The notes under the pieces: model-generated | Databases searched by the model: none | The model's input: only the letters and a program-made list of their open reading frames with translations | What the model was told of the DNA's origin: nothing | Part shown: piece by piece, positions 27,712 through 36,327 of the stretch | Layout of the letters: every line of letters begins with the position of its first letter | Numbering within the stretch: position 1 is the stretch's first letter | Position numbers and translations under genes: made by a program | Source: JBCBRD01 sp039819785 | GTDB lineage: Bacteria; Pseudomonadota; Alphaproteobacteria; Rhizobiales; Hyphomicrobiaceae | NCBI GenBank assembly: GCA_039819785.1 | Contig: JBCBRH010000004.1 | Location: forward strand, 70,033 to 134,032 | Reading direction: 5' to 3' | DNA: 64,000 nucleotides

Positions 27712-28485
27712 ATGGCGCGACCCAGTCGGCGCACGAACAAGCGATTGGGCAAGCCATCTTCGAATGCTCAAAACCACTTGGAAAGACAGCGTAAGTTGAC
27801 GACCGAGACGTCCATCTCCACATCTAGGTTCATCAGAGAAACCGGCACCGCTGCGGGCGTCGCCGATCTCATCGAACCGGTGTTGGCTGATCTTGGATAC
27901 AGACTGGTGCGGGTTGCTTTGCAGGGACGGCCTGAAAAATCTCACGTTCTGCAGGTGATGGCCGAACGCGACGACGGCACGATGACCATTGATGATTGTG
28001 AGATCATTTCGCGCCAGCTATCGCCAGTCTTGGACGTTCACGATCCACTCGATGGGGCCTACCGCTTGGAAGTGTCATCCCCCGGTATTGACCGGCCCCT
28101 GGTGCGCCCTTCGGATTTTGAGTCCTGGGCTGGCCACGACGCCAAGATTGAATTGAGCGAAGCGATTGACGGCAGGCGCCGCTTTAAGGGCCGCATCGAA
28201 GGCTTCGAAAATGACGAAGTGCGAATTGAAGTTGACTTGGATCAGATCGGACCAACCGTCCTCGGACTACCCATTGCGCTGATCGGCGAAGCGCATCTGC
28301 TGCTGACGGACGAATTGATCCGAGAATCCTTGACCCGGGCCAAAAAGGCACGCGGCGAAGACAAAACAACCGGCCAGACCACGGGAGCTACAGGCTCTGG
28401 TTTAGCCGATGGCGATGAAGCGCCTGATCTCAGCGAACTCCAAGTTGAGCCAGGCGATGAAGATGAACGAGAGGACCAACAGTAA
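27712..28485 (+). CDS. rimP: ribosome maturation factor RimP
   Basis: 30S subunit assembly factor. The conserved part runs from RFIRETGTAAGVADLIEPVL through MAERDDGTMTIDDCEIISRQ and YRLEVSSPGIDRPL. The C-terminal tail is acidic and Gly/Thr-rich. The start is uncertain: ATG 27712 gives a basic N-terminus (257 residues), while TTG 27796, with GGAAAG upstream, would begin just before the family core. The stop overlaps the nusA start in TAATG, so translation is coupled. This is the first gene of the rimP-nusA-ylxR-infB operon. Confidence 0.93.
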   Translation: MARPSRRTNKRLGKPSSNAQNHLERQRKLTTETSISTSRFIRETGTAAGVADLIEPVLADLGYRLVRVALQGRPEKSHVLQVMAERDDGTMTIDDCEIISRQLSPVLDVHDPLDGAYRLEVSSPGIDRPLVRPSDFESWAGHDAKIELSEAIDGRRRFKGRIEGFENDEVRIEVDLDQIGPTVLGLPIALIGEAHLLLTDELIRESLTRAKKARGEDKTTGQTTGATGSGLADGDEAPDLSELQVEPGDEDEREDQQ

Positions 28486-30266
28486 TGTCCGTTGCTGGTG
28501 TCAGTGCGAACCGACTTGAACTGCTGCAGATCGCAGATGCTGTCGCGCGCGAGAAATCCATCGACCGCAAAATCGTGATCGAAGCCATGGAAGATGCAAT
28601 CCAGAAAGCGGCGAAATCCCGCTACGGCGCTGAAAACGAAATCCGTTGTGAGATCGATCCAAAAACGGGCGAAACACGGCTATCGCGCATATTGGCGGTG
28701 GTGGAAGACGTGGAAAACGACAGCACCGAAATCGGTCTGATCGAGGCACAGCGGCGCAATCCGGAAGCCAATGTCGGCGACTTCATATCTGAAGGTCTGC
28801 CCCCGTTGGATTTTGGCCGTGTCGCAGCCCAGAACGCCAAGCAGGTAATTGTCCAAAAGGTCCGCGAGGCAGAACGCGAACGCCAATTCGAGGAATACAA
28901 GGATCGTATCGGCGAAGTCGTGAACGGATCTGTAAAGCGCGTCGAATATGGCAACGTGATCATCGACCTCGGCCGCGCCGAAGGAATCATCCGGCGTGAT
29001 GAAATGATTCCACGCGAAAACATGCGCTATGGCGACCGGACCCGGGCGTACATCGCCGACGTCCGCCCCGAACAACGCGGGCCTCAGATTTTTCTATCGC
29101 GCGCCAAAAACGACTTCATGGCCAAATTGTTTGCCATGGAAGTTCCCGAAATCTACGACGGCGTCGTCGAAATCAAGGCCGTGGCCCGTGATCCCGGCAG
29201 CCGCGCAAAGATCGCGGTTGTGTCGAAAGACTCTTCGATCGACCCCGTTGGCGCATGCGTCGGGATGCGCGGTGTGCGCGTTCAGGCGGTGGTCAATGAG
29301 CTGCAGGGCGAAAAAGTCGATATCATCCAGTGGATTGATGATGAGGCAAGCTTCATCGTCAACGCGCTTGCCCCCGCAGAGGTGACCAAAGTCGTCCTCG
29401 ATGAAGAAACCAATCGCATTGAAGTCGTGGTGCCTGAAAACCAGCTGTCGCTCGCAATTGGTCGCCGCGGTCAAAACGTGCGCCTGGCGTCCCAGCTCAC
29501 GGGGTGGGATATCGATATCCTGACCGAACAGGAAGAAAGCGAACGACGCCAGAAGGAATTCGTCGAACGATCAAACAACTTCATGGAAGCGCTCGATGTC
29601 GATGAGATGATCGCGCAGCTGCTCGTGACGGAAGGGTTCGCCTCCATCGAGGAAGTGGCCTACGTGGACCTGTCCGAAATCTCCCAGATCGAGGGCTTCG
29701 ACGACGATACGGCATCCGAAATCCAACAACGCGCGACCGACTACCTGGAGCGGATCGAAACGGAGCGGGATCAGCGCCGCCGCGAGCTTGGCGTCGCCGA
29801 CGAGTTGGCCGAGGTTCCAGGTGTAACCACAACGATGATGATCGCCTTCGGTGAAAACGAGGTCAAAACCGTCGAAGACCTCGCCGACTGTGCAACCGAC
29901 GATCTGATCGGCTGGATCGAGCGCAAAAAAGAAAAAGATGCAGAGCCCGTTCGCCATGCCGGCATTCTGGATGGTTTCGACCTCTCCCGCGAAGACGCGG
30001 AAAACCTGATCATGTCAGCCCGCGTCCATGCCGGATGGATCGATGCCGCCGACCTCCTGCCGCCCGAAGAAGACGTCGCCGAGGGCGAATTGGTCGAAGA
30101 CGGCGCATTGGAAGCAGAAACGTCGGAAGCCGAAGGCGCCTTGGCAGACGAGGCGGCAACGGCATCCGCCGCTGATCCAGAAGCAGCTCTTAATGACGAA
30201 GTTGCCGCCACCGTTGACGCGGCGGACGGCACGGACGCCGATCCCGCATCTGGCCAGCCACAATGA
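28485..30266 (+). CDS. nusA: transcription termination/antitermination factor NusA
   Basis: RNA polymerase-binding elongation factor. The 593 residues comprise the N-terminal domain (to about 130), the S1 domain (DRIGEVVNGSVKRVEYGNVI), and KH1/KH2 with GACVGMRGVRVQAVVNEL and LAIGRRGQNVRLASQLTGWD. Two acidic repeats with helix-hairpin-helix character follow (EGFASIEEVAYVDLSEISQI; VKTVEDLADCATDDLIGWIE). The last 75 or so residues are Ala/Glu/Asp-rich and look disordered. Start ATG 28485 overlaps the rimP stop. Confidence 0.97.
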   Translation: MSVAGVSANRLELLQIADAVAREKSIDRKIVIEAMEDAIQKAAKSRYGAENEIRCEIDPKTGETRLSRILAVVEDVENDSTEIGLIEAQRRNPEANVGDFISEGLPPLDFGRVAAQNAKQVIVQKVREAERERQFEEYKDRIGEVVNGSVKRVEYGNVIIDLGRAEGIIRRDEMIPRENMRYGDRTRAYIADVRPEQRGPQIFLSRAKNDFMAKLFAMEVPEIYDGVVEIKAVARDPGSRAKIAVVSKDSSIDPVGACVGMRGVRVQAVVNELQGEKVDIIQWIDDEASFIVNALAPAEVTKVVLDEETNRIEVVVPENQLSLAIGRRGQNVRLASQLTGWDIDILTEQEESERRQKEFVERSNNFMEALDVDEMIAQLLVTEGFASIEEVAYVDLSEISQIEGFDDDTASEIQQRATDYLERIETERDQRRRELGVADELAEVPGVTTTMMIAFGENEVKTVEDLADCATDDLIGWIERKKEKDAEPVRHAGILDGFDLSREDAENLIMSARVHAGWIDAADLLPPEEDVAEGELVEDGALEAETSEAEGALADEAATASAADPEAALNDEVAATVDAADGTDADPASGQPQ

Positions 30267-30278
30267 GGATGTTAGTCT

Positions 30279-31022
30279 TTGGTCTCAAAACGCGGACCAT
30301 TTTCGGACGACGCCGGGGCTTGCGAACCCGGCGCTGACGCAGACGCCGGACGGCGCCTGTGTGCAGCCTTGCGCGTTGCCAGAGACAAAGACCACCTGAT
30401 CCGCTTTGTAGCCGACCCCGAACAGAACCTTGTTCCAGACTTGGGCTTGCGCCTTCCCGGTCGCGGTGTCTGGGTCACAGCCGACAAGACCACCGTCGAA
30501 TTGGCTGTCCGCAAGAAAGCCTTTGCCCGGAGCTTAAAGACGCACGTCAATGTGTCTCCCGACTTGGCCGACCGTCTGGAAAGCCTGATTGAACAAAGTG
30601 CTTTGCAGGCCCTCGCCCTGGCGAATAAGGCCGGACAAATCGTTTGCGGATTTGACAAGTCGGGCGCGGTCATTGATCGTGGTCGGGCTACGGCAATGCT
30701 GCATGCGCGCGATGCTGCTGTTGGAGGTCGTCGAAAGCTAGACGGCAAATTCAAGGCAATCAGCGCTGAACTGAGCATTCCAGCAACCATCATCGACGAC
30801 TTTACGATCGACCAAATGAGCTTGGCCATGGGCCGGTCAAATGTGGTACATGCTGCGCTATTAGCGGGCGGCGCCGCGCGCAATGCCATTGGTACAAGTA
30901 AACGGCTGGCCCATTTCCGGAATGGTGTTCCAGGTGTAGGCCCGGCGGCCAACGAAACGTCCAAGGGGCGTGAACCGCAGGTGACATCGGTTAAGACTGC
31001 CGGCATTGAGCCTGTCGGATAA
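30279..31022 (+). CDS. ylxR: YlxR/L7Ae two-domain RNA-binding protein
   Basis: 247 residues with an N-terminal YlxR (DUF448) domain, seen as DHLIRFVADPEQ, VPDLGLRLPGRGVWVTAD and AVRKKAFARSLK. An L7Ae-like C-terminal part follows (QALALANKAGQIVCGFDKSG). This fusion is common in alphaproteobacteria between nusA and infB. The usual N-terminal Cys-Ile-Val-Thr-Arg motif is changed to LCAALRVARD. Start is TTG 30279 with TGAGGA nine bases upstream. Precise function is not established; it is thought to bind RNA or the transcription machinery. Confidence 0.88.
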   Translation: MVSKRGPFSDDAGACEPGADADAGRRLCAALRVARDKDHLIRFVADPEQNLVPDLGLRLPGRGVWVTADKTTVELAVRKKAFARSLKTHVNVSPDLADRLESLIEQSALQALALANKAGQIVCGFDKSGAVIDRGRATAMLHARDAAVGGRRKLDGKFKAISAELSIPATIIDDFTIDQMSLAMGRSNVVHAALLAGGAARNAIGTSKRLAHFRNGVPGVGPAANETSKGREPQVTSVKTAGIEPVG

Positions 31023-31122
31023 CAGTCTGTGAACGGCGCGGGCAGCCGATGGGCAGGACGGACAGAACGATCTAAGGCGTTGGAACAGCGCCTGTAACAT
31101 TCAGAGTTTGAACGGATATCGA

Positions 31123-33984
31123 ATGACGGAAACGAAGGACTCGAACGACAAAACCATCCGTGGAGGCGAGCGCAAGCCATTGTCGCTCCAGCGCACGGTC
31201 GAGTCCGGTCACGTGCGGCAAAACTTCAGCCATGGCAGGTCGAAGTCTGTTGTGGTCGAGCGCCGCACCAAGCGTAAGCTGGCGCAGCCAGGTGGTGCAG
31301 CGGAGGCTGAGAACAAGCCGACGTCGCCAGCCGCGCGCGCACCGCAAAAGCCAAAACCAGATGCAGTCAGTGGCGCTGCAAGTCAGCCCAAGCGTGCACC
31401 GGCCAGCACCGGTGGACAAAAGCGCGGTCAGGTCCTCGAAACTCTGTCAGACGGCGAGCGCGACGCACGTGCCCGGGCATTGGCTGCTGCACGTCAGCAA
31501 GATCAAGTAGACGCAGCCGAACGCGCTAAGCAGGAGAAGGCGGCAGCCGTCGAAGCTGCAAAACAGAAGGCCGCTGACGAGGAGGCTGCGAAGGCAGCGC
31601 CTGCGAAAGCTGAAGCAGCCAAACCTAAAGACGCCGAAGCTGCGTCAGCGAAGGCTGGCGAAAAGCCAGCAGAACCTGCAGAGCCGACGAAGACTGCAGC
31701 CGCCGCCAAAACGGCCAAACCGAAAGCGACGGCGCCAAGTGCTGATAAGCCCGCTGCTGGAGCGACAGCAAAACCATCGGCTCGGCCACCTGCGGCGCGC
31801 TCTCCGGCAAAACCAGATACGCCCGCTGCACCACAGCGTCGCAGTCTTGATACCGCAAGGTTGCCGCGGTCCGGCGGCCGTCCAAAGGAAATCGTACTCC
31901 CGGGCAAGGTCAAATCTATCGCCGAAGCAGCCATTCCACCCAACCCGGATGATGCGCCAGCTGTCGTCAGGCGCACGCGGCCGGCTCCTGCCGCCAAAGT
32001 CAACGAAGACGAGGACACACGCGGCGGCAAGGGTGATAAGCGCGGCAAAACCACCCGTCCAACCGCACGCGTCGGTGATGAACGTCGCGAACGCGGCAAG
32101 CTGACGATCGACAAGTTGTTGGGTGACGAGCAGCGCCAGCGCTCGCTTGCGTCTCTGAAGCGGAAGCGGGAACGCGAGAAGCAAAAGGCCATGGGCATTT
32201 CTCAGCCGCGCGAAAAGATCTCGCGTGAGGTGACAATCCCTGAAGTCATCACCATCCAGGAACTCGCCAACCGTATGACAGAGCGCGCCGTTGACGTCAT
32301 CAAGTACTTGATGAAACAGGGTGATATGCGCCAGATGAATGATGTGATTGACGTCGACACGGCCGAGTTGATCGTCGAGGAATTCGGTCACACGCCCAAG
32401 CGCGTCTCGGAAGCCGACGTTGAAGAGGGCTTCATCGGCGAAGTGGACGAGGAAGGCAGCCTCAAACCACGCGCACCCGTCGTCACCATCATGGGCCACG
32501 TCGACCACGGAAAGACATCTCTGCTAGACGCCATTCGCGAGGCCAACGTGGTCTCGGGAGAAGCAGGCGGAATTACGCAGCACATCGGCGCCTATCAGGT
32601 AAGAACCCCAGGTGGCGAGAAGGTCACGTTCATTGATACGCCGGGTCACGCGGCCTTCACATCGATGCGCGCACGCGGTGCCAAGGTCACCGACATCGTG
32701 ATCCTCGTCGTCGCGGCGGATGATGGCGTGATGCCTCAAACCATCGAAGCCATCAACCACGCCAAGGCCGCCGAGGTCCCAATCATCGTTGCGATCAACA
32801 AGATCGACAAACCATCAGCCGATCCTAGCCGCGTCCGCACTGAGCTTCTGCAACACGAAGTCGTCGTGGAAAGCATGTCCGGTGAGACACTGGAAATCGA
32901 AGTTTCCGCGCTCAAACGCATGAACCTCGACAAGCTGCTCGAAGCAATCCAGCTCCAGTCCGAATTGCTGGATCTCACAGCCAACCCCGAGCGTTCCGCC
33001 GAAGGCGTCGTGATCGAGGCCAAGCTGGAGCGTGGCCGCGGACCTGTCGGAACCGTTCTCGTTCAACGCGGCACCCTCGCCGTCGGTGATATCGTTGTGG
33101 CAGGCTCGTCATGGGGCCGCGTGCGCGCCCTGATCAACGACCAGGGGAAAAACACGGCCAAGGCTGGCCCATCGGTCCCAGTTGAAATTCTGGGCTTCGA
33201 TGCGGCACCTGAAGCCGGTGACCAGTTCGCAGTCGTGGAAAACGAGGCTCGCGCCCGTGAACTGACAGAATACCGCGACCGCAAGCGGCGTGATCAGCTG
33301 GGTGCTGCCAGCCAGGGCCGTACGCTTGAGCAGATGATGCAGTCCTTGAAGGATGAAGCTGGGAAAAGCGAATTCCCGCTGGTCATCAAGGGCGATGTCA
33401 TGGGCTCGGTAGAAGCCATTAACGGCGCGCTCAAGAAGCTCGGCACAGATGAGGTCGAGGCGCGTCTGGTGCACACCGGCGTGGGTGGGATTACTGAATC
33501 CGACGTCACATTGGCTGACGCGTCGAAAGCGATCATCGTCGGCTTCAACGTCCGCGCGAACACACAGGCCAAGTTCGCAGCCGAACAGGCGGGTATCGAA
33601 ATCCGCTACTACAACATCATCTACGATCTCGTCGATGACGTGAAATCGGCCATGTCCGGCCTGCTCGCCCCGACGATTCGCGAAAACTTCATCGGCAACG
33701 CGGAAGTGCTACAAGTCTTCAACATCACCAAAGTCGGCAAGGTCGCCGGTTGCCGTGTCACCGAAGGCAAGGTGGAGCGCGGAGCGAAAGTCCGTCTCAT
33801 CCGCGACAACGTCGTGATCCACGAAGGTTCGTTGTCGGTCCTTAAGCGCTTCAAGGACGACGTGAAGGAAGTGCCAGCCGGTCAGGAATGCGGCATGTCG
33901 TTCACGAACTACCACGACTTGCGCGAAGGTGATGTCATCGAATGCTTCCAGGTCGAGACCATCGCCCGTAGCCTGGACGACTGA
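31123..33984 (+). CDS. infB: translation initiation factor IF-2
   Basis: GTPase that brings fMet-tRNA to the 30S subunit. The 953 residues start MTETKDSNDKTI. The IF2-associated segment is KPLSLQRTVESGHVRQNFSH. Then comes a long Ala/Lys/Pro-rich region (about 50-270), followed by G1 GHVDHGKT (458-465), G3 DTPGHAAFT, G4 NKIDKP (559-564) and the C-terminal IF2 domains. ATG 31123 matches rhizobial IF2 N-termini; TTG 31108 would add five residues. It follows ylxR after 100 bases in the same operon. Confidence 0.97.
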   Translation: MTETKDSNDKTIRGGERKPLSLQRTVESGHVRQNFSHGRSKSVVVERRTKRKLAQPGGAAEAENKPTSPAARAPQKPKPDAVSGAASQPKRAPASTGGQKRGQVLETLSDGERDARARALAAARQQDQVDAAERAKQEKAAAVEAAKQKAADEEAAKAAPAKAEAAKPKDAEAASAKAGEKPAEPAEPTKTAAAAKTAKPKATAPSADKPAAGATAKPSARPPAARSPAKPDTPAAPQRRSLDTARLPRSGGRPKEIVLPGKVKSIAEAAIPPNPDDAPAVVRRTRPAPAAKVNEDEDTRGGKGDKRGKTTRPTARVGDERRERGKLTIDKLLGDEQRQRSLASLKRKREREKQKAMGISQPREKISREVTIPEVITIQELANRMTERAVDVIKYLMKQGDMRQMNDVIDVDTAELIVEEFGHTPKRVSEADVEEGFIGEVDEEGSLKPRAPVVTIMGHVDHGKTSLLDAIREANVVSGEAGGITQHIGAYQVRTPGGEKVTFIDTPGHAAFTSMRARGAKVTDIVILVVAADDGVMPQTIEAINHAKAAEVPIIVAINKIDKPSADPSRVRTELLQHEVVVESMSGETLEIEVSALKRMNLDKLLEAIQLQSELLDLTANPERSAEGVVIEAKLERGRGPVGTVLVQRGTLAVGDIVVAGSSWGRVRALINDQGKNTAKAGPSVPVEILGFDAAPEAGDQFAVVENEARARELTEYRDRKRRDQLGAASQGRTLEQMMQSLKDEAGKSEFPLVIKGDVMGSVEAINGALKKLGTDEVEARLVHTGVGGITESDVTLADASKAIIVGFNVRANTQAKFAAEQAGIEIRYYNIIYDLVDDVKSAMSGLLAPTIRENFIGNAEVLQVFNITKVGKVAGCRVTEGKVERGAKVRLIRDNVVIHEGSLSVLKRFKDDVKEVPAGQECGMSFTNYHDLREGDVIECFQVETIARSLDD

Positions 33985-34026
33985 TCTGGTGGCAAAGCCG
34001 CTCCAGTCGCGATCGAACGAAGAGTA

Positions 34027-34051
34027 GCCACGCCTGTGATAAAGGTGTGGC
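34027..34051 (+). other. hairpin in the infB-rbfA gap
   Basis: GCCACGCCT (from 34027) can pair with AGGTGTGGC (one G-U) across a seven-base loop. No T-run follows, so it is not a standard terminator. It lies in the otherwise empty 228-base gap between infB and rbfA and could mark an RNA processing site or slow decay. Confidence 0.45.
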
Positions 34052-34212
34052 CTCCCATCATGGGGTGATGCTTCACGCCGGGCGACTTGCAATTCGACAG
34101 CACGCGGCAGTGAAACCGTGATGAGTTCAAGATCTGGTCCGAAGACCGCCCAGACCCAAAACCATGCCGCGACCGGTCCAACTCCGGCGCGGCGATTTGA
34201 AAAAGATATCCA

Positions 34213-34599
34213 ATGCCCGAAAAACCCAAAGGCCCGTCGCAGCGGCAGCTGCGCGTGGGGGAAATGATCCGCCACGCACTTTCGCAACTGCTGGTTCGCG
34301 GCGAAATCCACGACGAGGAACTCGCCTCCAGCGTTATCACAATTACCGAAGTGCGCATGTCACCAGACCTTAAGCTGGCCACGGCCTATGTCCGGCCACT
34401 GGGCAATCAGAACGCGGCTGCCATCGTCAAAGCCTTGGCTCGCCACGCAAAATTCATCCGCGGTGCCATCGCGCCAAAAGTGAACCTGAAATACGCCCCG
34501 CAGTTCCGTTTCCGCGAAGACGACGTTTTCGATGAAGCCCAGCGGATCGACGAGCTCTTAAACAGCCCGCAGGTCCGCCGCGACGTTGGAAAGGACTGA
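34213..34599 (+). CDS. rbfA: 30S ribosome-binding factor RbfA
   Basis: Cold-adaptation factor for late 16S rRNA processing. The 128 residues form a single KH-like domain: RQLRVGEMIRHALSQLLVRG, ITITEVRMSPDLKLATAYV, then KFIRGAIAPKVNLKYAPQFR. Start ATG 34213, six bases after a weak GATATCC. The stop is six bases before truB. Confidence 0.96.
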   Translation: MPEKPKGPSQRQLRVGEMIRHALSQLLVRGEIHDEELASSVITITEVRMSPDLKLATAYVRPLGNQNAAAIVKALARHAKFIRGAIAPKVNLKYAPQFRFREDDVFDEAQRIDELLNSPQVRRDVGKD

Positions 34600-34605
34600 C
34601 ACCAC

Positions 34606-35649
34606 ATGGGGCGTAGAAACAAAAAAGGCCGTCCACTCAGCGGTTGGCTGATCCTGGACAAGCATAAGGGCATGACGTCGACGCAGGCGGTCGGCAAGGC
34701 CAAACGCCTGTTCGATGCGCAAAAGGCCGGTCACGCGGGCACGCTCGATCCATTGGCAACCGGCATTCTTCCCATCGCCTTCGGCGAAGCGACCAAAACG
34801 ATGTCCTATGCTGTCGACGGCCCGAAAGCCTATCGCTTCACAGTCCGCTGGGGCATTGAGACTTCCACCGATGACACCGAGGGTGAAGCCACAAACACCT
34901 CTGAGCTCCGCCCGTTGTTGTCAGACGTTGAGAGCGCACTCGACGATTTCATCGGCGAAATTGAACAGGTCCCGCCACAGTTTTCAGCCATCAAGGTCGC
35001 CGGTGAACGGGCGTACGATCTGGCCCGCGACGGTGAAACGGTTGAACTCAAAGCCCGCCCCATCATCATCGACGACTTGCGGGTCGTAGAGCAGCCAGAC
35101 GAAGACCACATCGTGTTGGAAGCCGAATGCGGCAAAGGCACCTATGTGCGCGCAATCGCCCGCGACCTTGGCCGGCAGCTTGGATGCTATGGCCACGTCA
35201 CGGAGTTGCGCCGGCTTCGCGTCGGCCCGTTCCTTGAGCAAAGTGCGCTCACCTTCGCGGATCTCGAAGCTGAGCTGGAAGCGGATGCAGACGATGATGA
35301 TGTCGGTCTTGACGACGATCTCGGCCATGACAAGGAGCAAGGCTCCCACCACCGTCCCGATGATACCGCCGATCTGGCCGTCACCGCTGCTCTGCACCGC
35401 TCATCAACTGAAAATCCACTGGATCAATTCCTGCAGCCATGTGAGTTCGCACTCGAGGACCTGACGGAAATCCCCCTCCAATCGGGCGATGCGGCCAGTC
35501 TGGCCCGTGGCCAGGCCGTGCTGATGCGCGGACGCGATGCGCCCATCTTTACGGGCCCGTTTTTCGCCACCTGCCGGGGGCGTCTGATCGCCATCGGCGA
35601 AGCGGACAAAGGCACGCTGCGCCCCACTCGGGTGTTTAACCTCAATTAA
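34606..35649 (+). CDS. truB: tRNA pseudouridine-55 synthase
   Basis: Makes pseudouridine 55 in the T-loop of tRNAs. The 347 residues hold the catalytic Asp48 in AGHAGTLDPLATG and the blocks VPPQFSAIKVAGERAYDLAR and GKGTYVRAIARDLG. Between the catalytic part and the C-terminal domain (about 224-272) there is an Asp/His-rich acidic insertion, starting ELEADADDDDVGLDDD. Start ATG 34606, with GGAAAGGACTG upstream inside the end of rbfA. Confidence 0.96.
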   Translation: MGRRNKKGRPLSGWLILDKHKGMTSTQAVGKAKRLFDAQKAGHAGTLDPLATGILPIAFGEATKTMSYAVDGPKAYRFTVRWGIETSTDDTEGEATNTSELRPLLSDVESALDDFIGEIEQVPPQFSAIKVAGERAYDLARDGETVELKARPIIIDDLRVVEQPDEDHIVLEAECGKGTYVRAIARDLGRQLGCYGHVTELRRLRVGPFLEQSALTFADLEAELEADADDDDVGLDDDLGHDKEQGSHHRPDDTADLAVTAALHRSSTENPLDQFLQPCEFALEDLTEIPLQSGDAASLARGQAVLMRGRDAPIFTGPFFATCRGRLIAIGEADKGTLRPTRVFNLN

Positions 35650-35707
35650 GTCAGCACCATAGGCACCAGCACGATTGCTGCGACAGGCTCGCCCAGGTGC
35701 CTTCGCG

Positions 35708-35736
35708 CAAAAGCCCTAGCGTCTTGGGGGCTTTTG
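35708..35736. terminator. hairpin between truB and rpsO
   Basis: A perfect 9-bp stem CAAAAGCCC (35708-35716) and GGGCTTTTG (35728-35736) with an 11-base loop. The T residues fall within the stem arm and only a short TGTGTA follows, so it may be a weak or bidirectional terminator between the truB end and the rpsO promoter. Confidence 0.55.
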
Positions 35737-35859
35737 TGTATGGTGCGCGCTGGCTTGCACCGGGCTCTGCTTGAGCTGCAACGCCACTACCGACCCGGCT
35801 GGACGACATCCCGGCCGTGGCCGTTTTTTCCTTAACGACGAACGAGAAAGGACTTTCCG

Positions 35860-36129
35860 ATGTCGATCACGCCTGAGCGCAAGACCGAACTGATCAAAGA
35901 GTTCGCAACCAAAGAAAACGACACCGGCTCGCCGGAGGTGCAGATTGCGATCCTCACCGCACGCATCAACCACCTGACGGACCATTTCAAGACCCACAAG
36001 AAAGACAACCACTCCCGGCGCGGCCTTCTCAAAATGGTGTCGCAGCGCCGCCAGCTTCTGGATTACGTGAAGGGCAAGAACGTGCCCCGCTACCAGACCA
36101 TCATTGAAAAGCTCGGGATCCGCCGCTAA
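35860..36129 (+). CDS. rpsO: 30S ribosomal protein S15
   Basis: 89 residues, exactly the family size, starting MSITPERKTELIKEFATKEN. It includes the rRNA-binding HKKDNHSRRGLLKMVSQRR and the end YQTIIEKLGIRR. Binds the central domain of 16S rRNA. Start ATG 35860 has AAAGGA upstream. It pairs with pnp, as in most proteobacteria. Confidence 0.98.
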   Translation: MSITPERKTELIKEFATKENDTGSPEVQIAILTARINHLTDHFKTHKKDNHSRRGLLKMVSQRRQLLDYVKGKNVPRYQTIIEKLGIRR

Positions 36130-36147
36130 GCGCGATCACCAGCCAAC

Positions 36148-36175
36148 CCTGCGTGGCGTTTTCTGGCTGCGCAGG
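36148..36175 (+). other. hairpin in the rpsO-pnp gap
   Basis: CCTGCG (36148-36153) can pair with CGCAGG (36170-36175), extendable by AACC/GGTT with one bulge. In E. coli an RNase III-cleaved hairpin in this gap controls pnp. Whether this one has that role is inference only. Confidence 0.35.
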
Positions 36176-36327
36176 TTCCGCCGCTCCGATTGCGATGAAA
36201 TGTCGGAGCTCCCCAAGCATCCCGAAAAACGCCAGATCCCATCAAGCGGTCTTGGCGCATTTTGCGCAGATGCTAGACCTCCGCTCGTTCAAGGGAACGA
36301 GAGAGCAAAAGATACGAAAGACGAGAT

